Source: Pararge aegeria (lineage: Eukaryota > Arthropoda > Insecta > Lepidoptera > Nymphalidae). Taken from it: a DNA stretch of 64,000 nt. Both the position numbers and the translations under genes were made by a program. The stretch lies in the NCBI RefSeq assembly GCF_905163445.1, contig NC_053181.1:5952001-6016000 (forward strand), written 5' to 3'. Shown here one piece after another: positions 22,039 to 31,645 of this stretch (within the stretch, counting starts at the first letter, position 1; each line of letters starts with the position of its first letter). The notes under the pieces are model-generated. The model was not told the DNA's origin. It did no database searches and was given only the letters and a program-made list of their open reading frames with translations.

Positions 22039-22074
22039 ACCAAACTTTACAGGAGTAATGCTGTAAAGTTTGGT
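22039..22074. repeat. 13-bp inverted repeat 17 bp upstream of the R1 target
   Basis: ACCAAACTTTACA (22039-22051) pairs perfectly with TGTAAAGTTTGGT (22062-22074). The loop is 10 nt. It belongs to the unclassified host repeat and lies just before the site used by the R1 insertion. Confidence 0.75.
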
Positions 22075-22103
22075 GACGATCGGAACACCAGGTGGAGCAG
22101 CAG

Positions 22104-24044
22104 ATGAAGAGGGTGATTGATGTACTCTTTCCTAGCTTCCGAGAAAACCCATTGACCTTGAAAGCACCACTTGATCACGCTGATTGGTCTGAGGAGTTTG
22201 AAGTGTCGGAGGATGAGCTAAAACGAGCCGTTAAACGTCTCGCAAACAGGAACACCGCACCGGGGCCGGACGGTATACCGGGCCGCGCATGGGTGCTTGC
22301 TGTGGAGGCTTTGGGAAATAGGCTACGGCGCCTTTTCAGCAGTTGCCTCCATTTAGGTGTATTCCCATCCGGCTGGAAAAAATCCAGGTTGGTACTTTTA
22401 AAGAAGGATGGCAAGGCTGCTGATTGCCCTTCCGCTTATCGTCCAATATGCTTGCTGGATGAGGTAGGCAAGCTGTTTGAGCGCATTATTGCTTCCCGCC
22501 TTAGCGACCATCTAACCCATGTGGGTCCTGACTTATCAGAAAGTCAGTTCGGTTTTCGACAGGGCCGCTCGACAGTGGATGCGATCCTCCGCGTTCGCAC
22601 TATATCACAACGAGTTGTTCGTGAGGGTGGAGTGGCGTTGGCGGTGAGTTTAGATATTGTGAACGCCTTTAACTCGCTACCCTGGATGCCTATCAAGGAA
22701 GCCCTAACTCACCACAACGTGCCTTCATACCTGCGCAACATAGTAGCAGCCTACTTGCATGACAGGTCCATACAGTACATAGGGCGGGATGGCCTTACGC
22801 AAATAAGGGAAGTCAGTTGCGGAGTTCCACAGGGCTCCGTACTGGGGCCACTTTTGTGGAATTTAGCATACGATGCGGTGCTTCGCGTAAGTCTCCTACC
22901 TGGTGCCCATATAGTGTGCTACGCTGACGATACTGTAGTGCTTGCTGAAGGAGACTCCTTCCAGTCAACCTCAAGGCTCGCAGAAATAAGCGTGGCAAAT
23001 GTAGTTGCCAAAATTCAGGAGCTGGGCCTCAGGGTAGCGCCTAAGAAAACCCAGGCACTATGGTTCCATAAGCTTCCCAGGCGGCTGGAACCACCCTGCT
23101 CGACGATTCGGGTTGGCGATGCTGATGTGCAGGTTGGCAGGCACCTGAGGTACTTGGGCCTGACCCTGGACAGCCGATGGGGCTTCGAGGAACACTTCGA
23201 GTGCCTGGTCCCCCGAATTCAAAAAGTAGCAGGTGCAATGCACGGTTTGCTGCCCAATCTCGGGGGACCTCAGGAAGAAGTCCGCCGCCTTTACGCAGGT
23301 GTTGTGCGATCAATAGCCCTTTATGGGGCACCTGTTTGGTCGCAAAGGCTATTAAGAGTAAAGCGACTCAGAGCGAAGCTCAACAGCATGCAACGCAAGA
23401 TCGCCATTAGGGTTGCGAGAGGATATCGCACAATATCCTTTGAGGCGGCTACCATTTTGGCCCGCTGTCTGCCTTTTGACATATTGGCGGAGGTGGACGC
23501 CAATATATATGAAAGAAGAAGAGAAATGGACGTAGAACCCGAAGCGCTGAGGCAACTAGCGCACCGACAAGCCCTTATTCTTTGGCGTACGCGTCTTGAA
23601 GAGGAGAAAAACGTACGCCAACGCGCTGTTGGTGCCATACTACCAAACCTCGAGGCCTGGTTGTCAAGGAAAAGTGGAAGTGTAACCTTTAGACTGACTC
23701 AGGTACTCACCGGGCATGGTTGTTTCGGGGAGTACTTGTGTCGGATTGGTCGTGAGGCGACACCAAAATGCCACCATTGCGGAGGAGACCGGGACACCGC
23801 GCAGCATACACTCGAAGAGTGCCCGGCCTGGGACCAGGAGCGCCATCTACTGATCAGCCACGTTGGAAGAGATCTTTCTCCTGCAGCAGTGATAGCAGCA
23901 ATGCTCGCGGAGGATAGAGCGTGGAAGGCGGTAGTCTCCTTCTGCGAAACTGTACTAGTCAAGAAGGAGGCTGCTGAGCGAGATCGAGAGCGAGCCAATC
24001 CTGCTCGTAGAAGACAGCGCCCTACAGGTAATCGGGAATCATAA
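22104..24044 (+). CDS. R1-clade LINE polyprotein, reverse transcriptase and C-terminal zinc knuckle (partial)
   Basis: Residues are numbered from the in-frame GTG at 22092. The first four codons are target-site DNA, so the element's own sequence begins at the ATG at 22104 (residue 5). Visible blocks: NTAPGPDGIPGRAW (54-67) and SAYRPICLLDEVGKLFERII (114-133), both N-terminal fingers; QFGFRQGRSTVDAI (152-165); SLDIVNAFNSLPW (186-198) with catalytic Asp188; GVPQGSVLGPLLWNL (244-258); YADDTVVL (277-284) with catalytic Asp279/Asp280; YLGLTLD (354-360). A C-terminal CX2CX8HX4C knuckle uses Cys560, Cys563, His572 and Cys577, as in R1-type elements. In the family this enzyme copies the LINE RNA at nicked chromosomal DNA. 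R1-type ORF2 is usually about 1000 residues, so roughly the N-terminal third including the endonuclease is absent. The copy lacks its own promoter and is inferred to be dead despite the open frame. Confidence 0.93.
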   Translation: MKRVIDVLFPSFRENPLTLKAPLDHADWSEEFEVSEDELKRAVKRLANRNTAPGPDGIPGRAWVLAVEALGNRLRRLFSSCLHLGVFPSGWKKSRLVLLKKDGKAADCPSAYRPICLLDEVGKLFERIIASRLSDHLTHVGPDLSESQFGFRQGRSTVDAILRVRTISQRVVREGGVALAVSLDIVNAFNSLPWMPIKEALTHHNVPSYLRNIVAAYLHDRSIQYIGRDGLTQIREVSCGVPQGSVLGPLLWNLAYDAVLRVSLLPGAHIVCYADDTVVLAEGDSFQSTSRLAEISVANVVAKIQELGLRVAPKKTQALWFHKLPRRLEPPCSTIRVGDADVQVGRHLRYLGLTLDSRWGFEEHFECLVPRIQKVAGAMHGLLPNLGGPQEEVRRLYAGVVRSIALYGAPVWSQRLLRVKRLRAKLNSMQRKIAIRVARGYRTISFEAATILARCLPFDILAEVDANIYERRREMDVEPEALRQLAHRQALILWRTRLEEEKNVRQRAVGAILPNLEAWLSRKSGSVTFRLTQVLTGHGCFGEYLCRIGREATPKCHHCGGDRDTAQHTLEECPAWDQERHLLISHVGRDLSPAAVIAAMLAEDRAWKAVVSFCETVLVKKEAAERDRERANPARRRQRPTGNRES

Positions 24045-24251
24045 ATCTTCCCGGGACGAGCTATAAGCGTTGTGCAAGGGAGGCACCGGTGCGTTCCTAG
24101 GAGATCCCGGAGCCTTCCATTATGTACTGAGGCTGGCAACCGAGGGGGTTTTAGTGGGTAGAAATCCCACATAACCCAAATTCTCCCACAGAGAATTGGG
24201 CATCTTTTGAGAAGATTTCCCCCCCGTCAACAAAAAAAAAAAAAAAAAAAA
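22104..24251 (+). mobile_element. 5'-truncated R1-clade non-LTR retrotransposon with poly(A) and 13-bp target duplication
   Basis: The insertion holds the C-terminal 646 codons of the polyprotein, a 3' untranslated region (24045-24231) ending CCCCCCCGTCAAC, and a 20-nt poly(A) (24232-24251). The 13-bp GGTGGAGCAGCAG occurs at 22091-22103 and again at 24252-24264. This is the mark of target-primed reverse transcription. Missing are the 5' UTR, ORF1, the AP-like endonuclease and the N-terminus of the reverse transcriptase region. An intact frame, full poly(A) and perfect duplication all point to a recent insertion. Confidence 0.93.
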
Positions 24252-24377
24252 GGTGGAGCAGCAGGGATCGCCAGGTCAATCCGGAGATTCCCTGAAAGTT
24301 TCATTGAAATCGGTCCAGCCGTTTCGGAGCCTATACGGAACATACCCACACTCTTTCTCTTTTATATATTTAAAGAT

Positions 24378-24526
24378 ATACATAAATACTTACAATATAT
24401 AGATAAGCACCCAGACACTAAAAAACATTCATGTTTATCACACAAATATTGTCCAGTTGTGGGAATCGAACCCACGGCCTTGGACTCAGAAAGCAGGGTC
24501 GCTGCCCACTGCGCCAATCGGCCGCC
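24378..24526 (-). mobile_element. SINE S2, right part of a split copy (tRNA-like head)
   Basis: It resumes with ATACATAAATACTTACAATA, then AAACATTCATGTTTATCACA, and the tRNA-like head GTTGTGGGAATCGAACCCAC and CTGCCCACTGCGCCAATCGG. It completes the copy begun at 21690. Confidence 0.88.
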
Positions 24527-24780
24527 AAACGTCGCCATGAGTTTACGATATCCTCTAAGTACTAGAAACCCTGCCTTGAAAGGCTTTTAGAGGTGTCATC
24601 AACCGGTTTTCCAGTACGATGGCGCATAGAAACCCATGGTCAAACCTTTATACTGGTGTCGTTTTAGGCTGTATCGCCACTTATCATAGATTAACCCTAT
24701 TATAACATTAAGGATTATTTAAACGATAAAAAAGCTTGGGTGTGAATTGCTCTAGCTTCATAGCTTAATTTAAATTTACT

Positions 24781-24998
24781 GGAAGATGGTGATAACAAAA
24801 AAATAAATTTACCCGGCTAAGTTTGTTGTGTGCTCTTCTTAGACCAGGGCGCGTTTGGAACCCTCGTAGCTTTAGATTTAAGATGGCGAACGAAGTTATC
24901 ACCATCCCGTTACAATTATGTAAACAATTATGTATGAACGCTTCATAAGTGCGTGTCATAGGCCTACATGAATAAAGAAATTTTGAATTTGAATTTAT
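24781..24998 (+). mobile_element. LINE 3' tail family B, plus strand
   Basis: AAGATGGTGATAACAAAAAA, GTGCTCTTCTTAGACCAGGG, CGCGTTTGGAACCCTCGTAG and GGCCTACATGAATAAAGAAA lead into TTTTGAATTTGAATTT. This is the 3' end of a LINE. The minus frame 24765-25001 is only its shadow. Confidence 0.7.
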
Positions 24999-25062
24999 CA
25001 TTAAATGACAGAATCAGAAGCTAGTAATAACTGATTAATAAAATAAAAAGTGGTGTGTTTTG

Positions 25063-25665
25063 TGGTGACGGCAGATAGTAATACTGCCGTCACCAGCCAA
25101 TCTCTTCTCCCGCTTGTCGTACAAAGGGAATATTATGGAGGGTAGAGGTAAGGAGAGTCATCTTATATGGGAGAAAAGTTGAAAAAGTGTCCAGTGTATG
25201 CGCTAAATAACAGTTCAAAAATCCTCCACAATGGCGCTGGTGGATGCACAGGGTACGGTATGAATGTAGCAATCGTAGATGAATTGAAGTATGCCGAGTT
25301 AAAAAATTTAATGTCATTATCGACTAAAGTAGTTAATTATTGAGAATTTCAACAACTTACGTTGTACAAAATATTGTGATAAATATAACCTTACTTCCTT
25401 GTATCTCCATACTTCCTTGTTTATTTTTCAAGCCTACTCTAACAATATTTATATTTGGCGCTTCTTTTAAGAGTTACCCTGATGCAAATGTGGCGCCATC
25501 CTAATTTAATACATTTTGACGACACTTTTTCATATACACAGATGACTCTCCTTACCTCTACCCTCCATAGGGAATATAAAGGAGAGCGGGCAACAGCGAG
25601 CTTGTATACTAGTATCAACTCCTACTTTAGCCTAGCAGTGGATGAAAGGCTGTTGATAAATAAAA
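25063..25665 (+). mobile_element. LINE 3' tail family D, interrupted by a TIR element
   Basis: Left part 25063-25133 (GTGACGGCAG hairpin, AATCTCTTCTCCCGCTTGTC) and right part 25570-25665 (GGGCAACAGCGAGCTTGTAT, CTTTAGCCTAGCAGTGGATG, AAAGGCTGTTGATAA) join into one tail. The hairpin is 25063-25074/25084-25095 (12 bp perfect, 9-nt loop). The TIR element at 25134-25569 sits between. Confidence 0.7.
25126..25577. mobile_element. Non-autonomous TIR transposon with 8-bp target duplication, unassigned superfamily
   Basis: The element 25134-25569 (436 bp) has perfect terminal inverted repeats of about 30 bp starting TATGGAGGGTAGAGGTAAGG. The flanks 25126-25133 and 25570-25577 are both GGGAATAT. An 8-bp duplication fits hAT or P-like transposases, but the TATGGAGG ends are not the CAG...CTG type seen in the three hAT copies here. 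The interior is AT-rich without ORF (TTATCGACTAAAGTAG, CAACTTACGTTGTACA). Confidence 0.8.
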
Positions 25666-25850
25666 GAAACTCTAAGTAGTTCATATAAGTATATAAGTAC
25701 ATTACCTGACATACACACTACATTCAGTACTTTAAAGTACATTTTGTTAAAGTTTGTTTTGGGGCAGCACCCACTTTAAGTTATGTGCGTTTTAAGTATC
25801 GTGAGGAAACCTGTATGCCTGAGAGTTCTTCATAATGTTCTCAAAGGTAT

Positions 25851-26070
25851 GTGGAGTCCAGTGGCGTGCATAGAGGGTATGCACAGGGTATGCAGATGAT
25901 ATAAAATGAAGAAAATATCCCGTACGTGTTATAAATACCTAACGGTAGGCTTTTTATAACTCTTACAATGCCTATCCCTAAGTTTTTCATATCTCATACT
26001 GGAGATTTTCTTCATTTTATATCATCTGCATAACCTGTGCATACCCTCTATGCACGCCACTGGTGGAGTC
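25851..26070. mobile_element. hAT-type MITE (204 bp) with 8-bp target duplication
   Basis: The element 25859-26062 begins CAGTGGCGTGCATAGAGGGT and ends ACCCTCTATGCACGCCACTG. The flanks 25851-25858 and 26063-26070 are GTGGAGTC, and removing one restores the S1 consensus. The arms extend inward (ATGATATAAAATGAAGAAAA), so the element is nearly all inverted repeat. Confidence 0.92.
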
Positions 26071-26117
26071 CACCAATCCGCACAAGGCCAGTGTTGTGGA
26101 CTACTGCCTTAATCCTT

Positions 26118-26331
26118 GTTTGTTTGTTTGTTTAAAGTCTTTATGGCACACAACGTTTTATACAAATTAAACACAAATACAGAAGAAACTTAGAAAATAA
26201 AATAGAGCGTGCAAAGGTGGTCTTATCGCAAAAGCGATCTCTTCCAGACAACCTTTGACGTTAGGGAAAACGAAGGAACGGATTGGTGCAGCAATTTAAG
26301 TTTAAAAATATATATGTATATATATACAAAA
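26118..26331 (-). mobile_element. LINE 3' tail family T inserted in SINE S1
   Basis: The left edge (GTTT)n is the reverse complement of an A-rich tail. Inside, CTTTATGGCACACAACG, GCAAAGGTGGTCTTATCGCA and AAAGCGATCTCTTCCAGACA match family T. TAATCCTT at 26110-26117 is repeated at 26332-26339 as the target duplication. Confidence 0.8.
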
Positions 26332-26405
26332 TAATCCTTCTCATTGTGGAAAGAGACCCGTGCCTTTGAGTGGGACGGTAATAGTTGATATGATGATGAT
26401 GATGA

Positions 26406-26900
26406 CGTGATAAACTTAACTTACTTTACTTAAGAAACTAGGGAATAATAAAATAAAAGAAGCTTTAGCAAATCTCGGATTTCGAAACCGAGTAAAGCTC
26501 TTGGCAAGGATTAGTGTTACTTATTTCGGCACTTTCATAATAAATGAAGCAAATGATTTCCAAACGCTCTAAGATAATCTTAATAACCAAACGAGCATAT
26601 CATTCATTCAAACGCTCATTTACGTCTTATCTTGTCCTGAAAAGCCAAGATTATACGCAATACCATGATAAAATTGAATCCCCCCCAAATGCGTAATGGG
26701 GGAAATATGAGGGTATCCTTGGGTAGGGTAGCCAACTATTTGCAAACGCAATGTTAAAAGTGATGTATGAGACGTGACTGTGTTTGGTATAGTCATCAAA
26801 TTTAATGGAAGGGCGAAAAACTACAAGTAGGACATTTTAGCATCATAAGATGACAGTTTACAAATATGGAATAAGTTCTACAAAGATGTATGTATAATGT
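26406..26900. other. Unique AT-rich stretch
   Basis: Nothing is recognised. The minus frame 26802-27023 is a shadow of the LINE remnant downstream. Confidence 0.35.
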
Positions 26901-26919
26901 AATGTAAAACATAATAAAT

Positions 26920-27294
26920 ATGTGCTCTACTGGGATCGCACGATTATCACTGACAGGTATATTACAGCTAATAGATATAGTGCTAGTCGATCGATCAGTG
27001 CGCAGTGCAATAATTGTTGACATTACTATTCCACATGACGATAATCTGGTGAAAGCTGCAAAGGAAAAAGTATCTAAATACTTGGACCTTGCTCACGAGA
27101 TTACCGCCATGTGGAATGTTGAGTCGACCGTTGTTGTTCCGATCGCCGTTTCAGTCAATGGTCTTCTCGCGAAAAGCTTCGACCAACATCTTAAGAAGCT
27201 TTCGCTTGGTTGTTGGATCAAGGGTCGGATACAGAAGGCAGTAGTCCTTGAAACGGCGCGTATTGTGAGGAGGTTCCTCACTCTGGAGCCCTGA
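26920..27294 (+). pseudogene. LINE polyprotein C-terminal remnant with PD-(D/E)XK-like signature
   Basis: An open 124-residue frame starts in non-homologous DNA and then reads DIVLVDRSVRSAIIVDITIP, AAKEKVSKYLDLAHEITAMW, VVPIAVSVNGLLAKSFDQHL and AVVLETARIVRRFLTLEP-stop. I recognise this as the C-terminal block of a non-LTR retrotransposon polyprotein common in insect genomes. The D-x(13)-(I/V)VDIT spacing resembles restriction-like endonuclease cores (PD...D/E-x-T), and the later AKEK/KY segment fits the lysine position. The upstream reverse transcriptase is lost. The first residues around CSTGIARLSLTGILQL show that the canonical (R/K)PD is replaced by LID. The frame has no internal stop, which suggests a young insertion. 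After the stop comes a T- and A-rich tail. Clade is not assigned. Confidence 0.65.
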
Positions 27295-27445
27295 CCTGAA
27301 AGTTTTTTTTTTTTATAAATTTTTAATAGTGTTTTTTAATTTATTTTTAAGCATTGCTAATAATTTAAAAAAAAAGAAAAATAATAAATGATAGTTTATA
27401 TGTAACAAAATTATTAAGTTTTTCTATTTCTTCATTATGTAAAAC

Positions 27446-27682
27446 ACGCGATAGCCGAGTAGTGGGCCGAGTTCAATTCCCAGCACGCATTTCTGACTTT
27501 ACTAAGCTATGTGCTTTTTAAGCAATTAAAATACCACTTTCTTAAACGGTGAAGGAAAACATCTTGAGGAAACCTGCATACCTGACAGTTCTCCATAATA
27601 TTCTCAAAAACATGTGGAGTCCACCAATCCGCACTGGACCAGCGTGATGGACTGCCTAGACCCGTGCCTTGTATGGAGCCTT
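27446..27682 (+). mobile_element. SINE S1 copy with shortened head
   Basis: ACGCGATAGCCGAGTAGTGG, GAGTTCAATTCCCAGCACGC, AAAACATCTTGAGGAAACCT, GACAGTTCTCCATAATATTC and GTGGAGTCCACCAATCCGCA follow the S1 order. The A-to-B box spacing is reduced, so Pol III activity is unlikely. Confidence 0.8.
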
Positions 27683-27684
27683 TA

Positions 27685-27745
27685 AATGGTGGTAACTAGT
27701 TAGAGCCGAAGCCTCCCACCAAACCACACAAGAGAAAATTGAGAA
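27685..27745 (-). mobile_element. SINE S3 body fragment
   Basis: ATGGTGGTAACTAGTTAGAG, CCGAAGCCTCCCACCAAACC and AGAGAAAATTGAGAAATAAT match the middle of S3 on the minus strand. It directly follows the S1 copy. Confidence 0.7.
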
Positions 27746-29391
27746 ATAATTTCCTAGGATTTGTCCGAGAATTTTGATACAGTTGTAAACCCTAATTTTG
27801 GGTTTGGCTATCGCGGCCTAGTACCCAATGCACCGACAAATAGCCGGATTATGCTAAACTCTAACATAACCTCACCGGACTTTAACATTCATAGAATTAA
27901 ATTATATTCATGCCATACCGTATTACAAAGATTGTTTAATCTCCTTTTGTGCAAAGTATGTTTACAGAGTAATGATCACGGCCCCGTCGTGACCACGATC
28001 CATGCAATTGGATCGAATATCGACAAATTCAATATAAACAATATATAATATTATCGTCGTATGTACCCGTTAAACTATGTTTAAGTTATATTAAAGGCCA
28101 CCAACCCGCATGGTAGAACTATGTCCTCTCCCATAGGAGAGTACTGTCCCCAGCAGTAGGATGATAATCTGCGTATGATGACCAAGTCCTTAAAACATCA
28201 CAAAAAAGGAAAAAAGATGTACGAGTAAGCAACTGTCATTAATTTATTTTCATTTTATTTTTTTATTTATTTTAATATCACGAGCATTTACTTATAGCTT
28301 TGTTGAATACATTTCTAAGGTAGGTTTAAGTCTGATATTCGACCCGAAGCGATTAAGTGTCAGAAGGCTTTCGTTTAATAATACCAAAATATTGTACTTC
28401 TCTACTATGCCTGAGAGACGAAAAAAAAGTTATCCGATAAGTGATATTATAGACTAATAGACCTTACCCCTTAAAGTTTTGACAGCGTGATAAAACTCTA
28501 TACCTAATCTTTGATCTTTCAAAATAGACTCTGTAGCGATTTTTTAAGAACGTATTTACGGAGATCTGTAATTTTTTACCTACACCGGCATTTATTTAAT
28601 ATGCTACTAACGTAACCGGAATAAAAAGTGCTAAATTTTCATCAACAGTGGGCATAAACAACAATAAAACCTCATAAACTTAATTAACCCTATGTGGGTT
28701 ACACGTTGTAAATTAATATAATAATTACTAACCCATTGTTTACACATGAAGCCATAAATCCACTGGTAATGGGAACAACTTCCCCATCATTCCCCCCTTC
28801 GGAACCACACGACACCATATCCGTTTTGACACCATTGTAATTATCGTGAGAGTTCCTACTATAAACTCAAAAGTGAATGAATTATGGATGAATGTATCTC
28901 ACTCTTTCTTATGGAGTTTTTACTGGGAGGAAAGGAAATGGATATATATAGTTCTGTGGGACGTGTGTAAAGTATTATTGATGGGACAGTGGCTATAATA
29001 AATAGTTGGTCAAGCTAGGACGTTGTTATAGAATAAAGATATTTGGAGGAGGCACTTTTGTTTCAGTAATACTTTCAGTTTAAGTATCCACCACTACGCC
29101 AGTAATCATTGTTTGACAATACTTGTAGAAGTTGACTGACGTCTCCTGTAGATTGCAAACTTTACTACAAGATTTCTAAATTCGCAACAGCAGACTTGTT
29201 TTAGAGTATCTGAATATAGCATAATTGGTGCCAATTATTCTGTTGTACACGAATCCTACTATTAATAAGAACGCGAAAGTTTGTGAGTAATAACGGGAAA
29301 CCATAGGTTTTCTGAATTACGGCGTAACCAACGTAAATTACCTAACCTGGGCGGTCTATCTAACTTACAAATATCATAATCATAATCAAAC
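27746..29391. other. Mostly unique stretch
   Basis: A LINE tail scrap lies at about 28095-28170 (ACCAACCCGCATGG ... CCCAGCAGTAGGATGATAAT). A Helitron-like 5' end scrap lies at about 29260-29345 (CCTACTATTAATAAGAACGC, GAAAGTTTGTGAG). The 95-residue frame 27761-28048 has no family resemblance. Confidence 0.4.
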
Positions 29392-29434
29392 AACCACTGG
29401 ACTTTCTGTGCTTGACACAGAAAGTCCAGTGGTT
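29392..29434. repeat. Perfect 19-bp stem, 5-nt loop hairpin
   Basis: AACCACTGGACTTTCTGTG (29392-29410) pairs without mismatch with 29416-29434. The loop is CTTGA. A run of T follows. No surrounding TIR element was seen. Confidence 0.85.
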
Positions 29435-31537
29435 TTTTTAAACCTTTTGGAAATACCTCAGTTCCTGAAGACTTTGAACAGTGCGTGTTGCCAGTAATGA
29501 CTTAGGGCTCACAAACTTGGTCTCTTACTACGGGCCTCATAAGCCCTGAGTCATTCAGCGGGCAACAGAGAGAGTTATAGTAAAAAAAAAAAGTGTGGTG
29601 TCGTTGGATAGGAACGAAGTTCGTTGTGACATAAGTATTAATTTCAAGTTCTAGTTGAGGTAAAAAGATAATTATTAATTATATTAGTCAATACTGATCA
29701 GATGGTTACACTTTTGACAACCAGAAGGTCTAATTATCGAACGATATAATAATAATAGTAAACTGCAATAATTATAACACTCATCACGTAAACTATACAT
29801 TTGACACTGTATACCAAACACATCAGCTATACATCAAAATCTGGCATTTTCGTTCCGGATGTTTTGTACCCGTCCGCATCGCCCCATAAGAAACTTCGTT
29901 TCAGTATGCCGTATCCAATTTTATTTTATCTTCACCACTCTTGAAAGTGATGATAGAATGATTAACAACAATTTATAGTGTCAGCGCACAACAACGCTCT
30001 CTGATAGCCGAATAATGAACCGTTCATAATTACGTTATTGATGTTCAATCAAATATTGAACTGTTCATAATCAACATTGAAACGCGTTAATTTGTAAGGA
30101 GTGACAAGTACTTCCTCACTGTTTTAGTGTTTATTGTGTTACGCTATCGCACGAGGTTTGGGGGTTTGATATCTCGTTCGGTCGAGTCAATAAATTTTAG
30201 ATATTGGGGTTTTATGTTACGATATTATTTATATCAATCTGGCATCATCATCATAATTATTATTAGCTTATTAACGTCCCACTACTGGGCTTGACCTCCT
30301 CACTTATAGAAGAGAGGGTTCTTGAGCATACAGCTACCACGCTGCCCAAATGCAGGCTGTTGGGCTTTGAAGATTACTATCGTATATATTTATGGAATGG
30401 GATCTGATGTAGATACGGAGTACTCTGGTAGGGTGAGTATATAAACTAATAAGTCAAACTTCTATATATAGCACAAGTACAAAACTATATGTCTTTCAAC
30501 TAACGTCTGCCAGGGCTAATCTACAAAATGTTTAAACTGATGATAATTCATGTTAATTTTTCCTATGAAAAAACTTTTAAGACGGACTTTTTTGTACCTA
30601 GTGAAAGAGTAAAACAAAAATCTGTACATAATAAGTCGATGGCTGAGATATATTTACAGAGCATTTTTTGACTTTAGTCAGTCCAATATTGACAGCCAAG
30701 TGCTCGTTACCTATACTTACCTTTACTAGATTGTCTTCTCCATTTTCCTGGCAATTCCTCATACGTTAATCTGGCGTAGGTGAGTATTTGTAGCTGGCAG
30801 AAAGATATATGAATCTCCGTCTGCCGAGGCTAAGCTAGGCATGCTTTTTTGTTAGTATGAAATTGACAGATCTTTTTACTTTAACCTAAACAAACCTCTT
30901 TCGAAAATCGATATCGTATGCTAGTTAAAGCAAACAGGATCCACGACTAATTTCCTAACTGTGATCTAGGAAATTTGTGGTGTGGTAAAATTTAAAAAAA
31001 AATCTTGCCCAGCCTCAGGAACTGAACCCAAGAACACGGTAGTCAAATATGTTACTAAAAACCAACACGACAGATATTTAGTATCTCCACGTGACTAGTT
31101 CTTTTTCCCAAGAGAATACAATAATTTCGAAACCTTAAAAAATTAAAATAATTATATACGACGTACATTTTCTTTCACTGCCTTTAAGTTTTACTCTTGT
31201 TTAAATTATGATACACAGCCTCTTTCTAGGTCCAATGTTTAGGGCTAAGCGTAATTCAGTTAGTCAGTGAGTAAATCAGACATTTCTGCGTACCTAAGCA
31301 AATTTTTATGATTAAACGTGTTTCATAGCCATCAACTAAGTTTGACAAGCAATTATGTCAAACAAAAAAACGAGTAAAGTGTTTACGGTCCATTATGTTA
31401 GTAATGATGTGTGAATACACTTCGCGGCAATTACACGGTTAAACTAAACGGATAGATGTGGGGCCCATGAATTCTTCCAAGCCCTTCCCAAGCCCTTCAT
31501 GGACGCCGAAACACGAAAGGTTGTATTGTTGTTTTGA
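29435..31537. other. Mostly unique AT-rich stretch
   Basis: A LINE tail scrap at about 30255-30365 (ACGTCCCACTACTGGGC, TACCACGCTGCCCAAATGCA) is the only repeat I can place. No gene is supported. Confidence 0.4.
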
Positions 31538-31645
31538 TGGCCGATAGCGCAGTGGGCGGCGACCCTGCTTTCTGAGTCCAAGGCAGTGAGTACGATTCCC
31601 ACAACTGAAAATCATTGTGTGATTTACATGAATGTATTGATGTAA
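31538..31645 (+). mobile_element. SINE S2 head fragment
   Basis: GGCCGATAGCGCAGTGGGCG (A box) and GTACGATTCCCACAACTGAA (B box) are kept, followed by GATTTACATGAATGT. The S2 body is lost after about 31642. Confidence 0.75.

Larger units (their letters stand above)
21802..24377 (+). mobile_element. Unclassified interspersed repeat, split by an R1 LINE
   Basis: The left part 21802-22103 begins AGCGTACCCAGCCCGCTTCG and GCAGGGCTAGATTTTGC. The right part 24252-24377 reads GATCGCCAGGTCAATCCGGA, GAAATCGGTCCAGCCGTTTC, GGAGCCTATACGGAACATAC and an AT-rich end. Both halves are of a kind widespread in Lepidoptera, but I cannot assign a class. It has inserted into SINE S2 and was later split at GGTGGAGCAGCAG. 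Confidence 0.7.
25765..26405 (+). mobile_element. SINE S1 interrupted twice
   Basis: S1 pieces are 25765-25858, 26071-26117 and 26340-26405. They read continuously when the two inserts are removed: AGTTATGTGCGTTTTAAGTA, ATCGTGAGGAAACCTGTATG, GTGGAGTCCACCAATCCGCA, GCCTTAATCC then TTCTCATTGTGG, and the tail GTTGATATGATG with (ATG)n. The head is lost. Confidence 0.85.

Noticed and set aside
22813..24172. Several antisense frames within the R1 reverse transcriptase region
   Set aside because: They are shadows of the GC-rich plus-strand coding frame, which has all the reverse transcriptase motifs.
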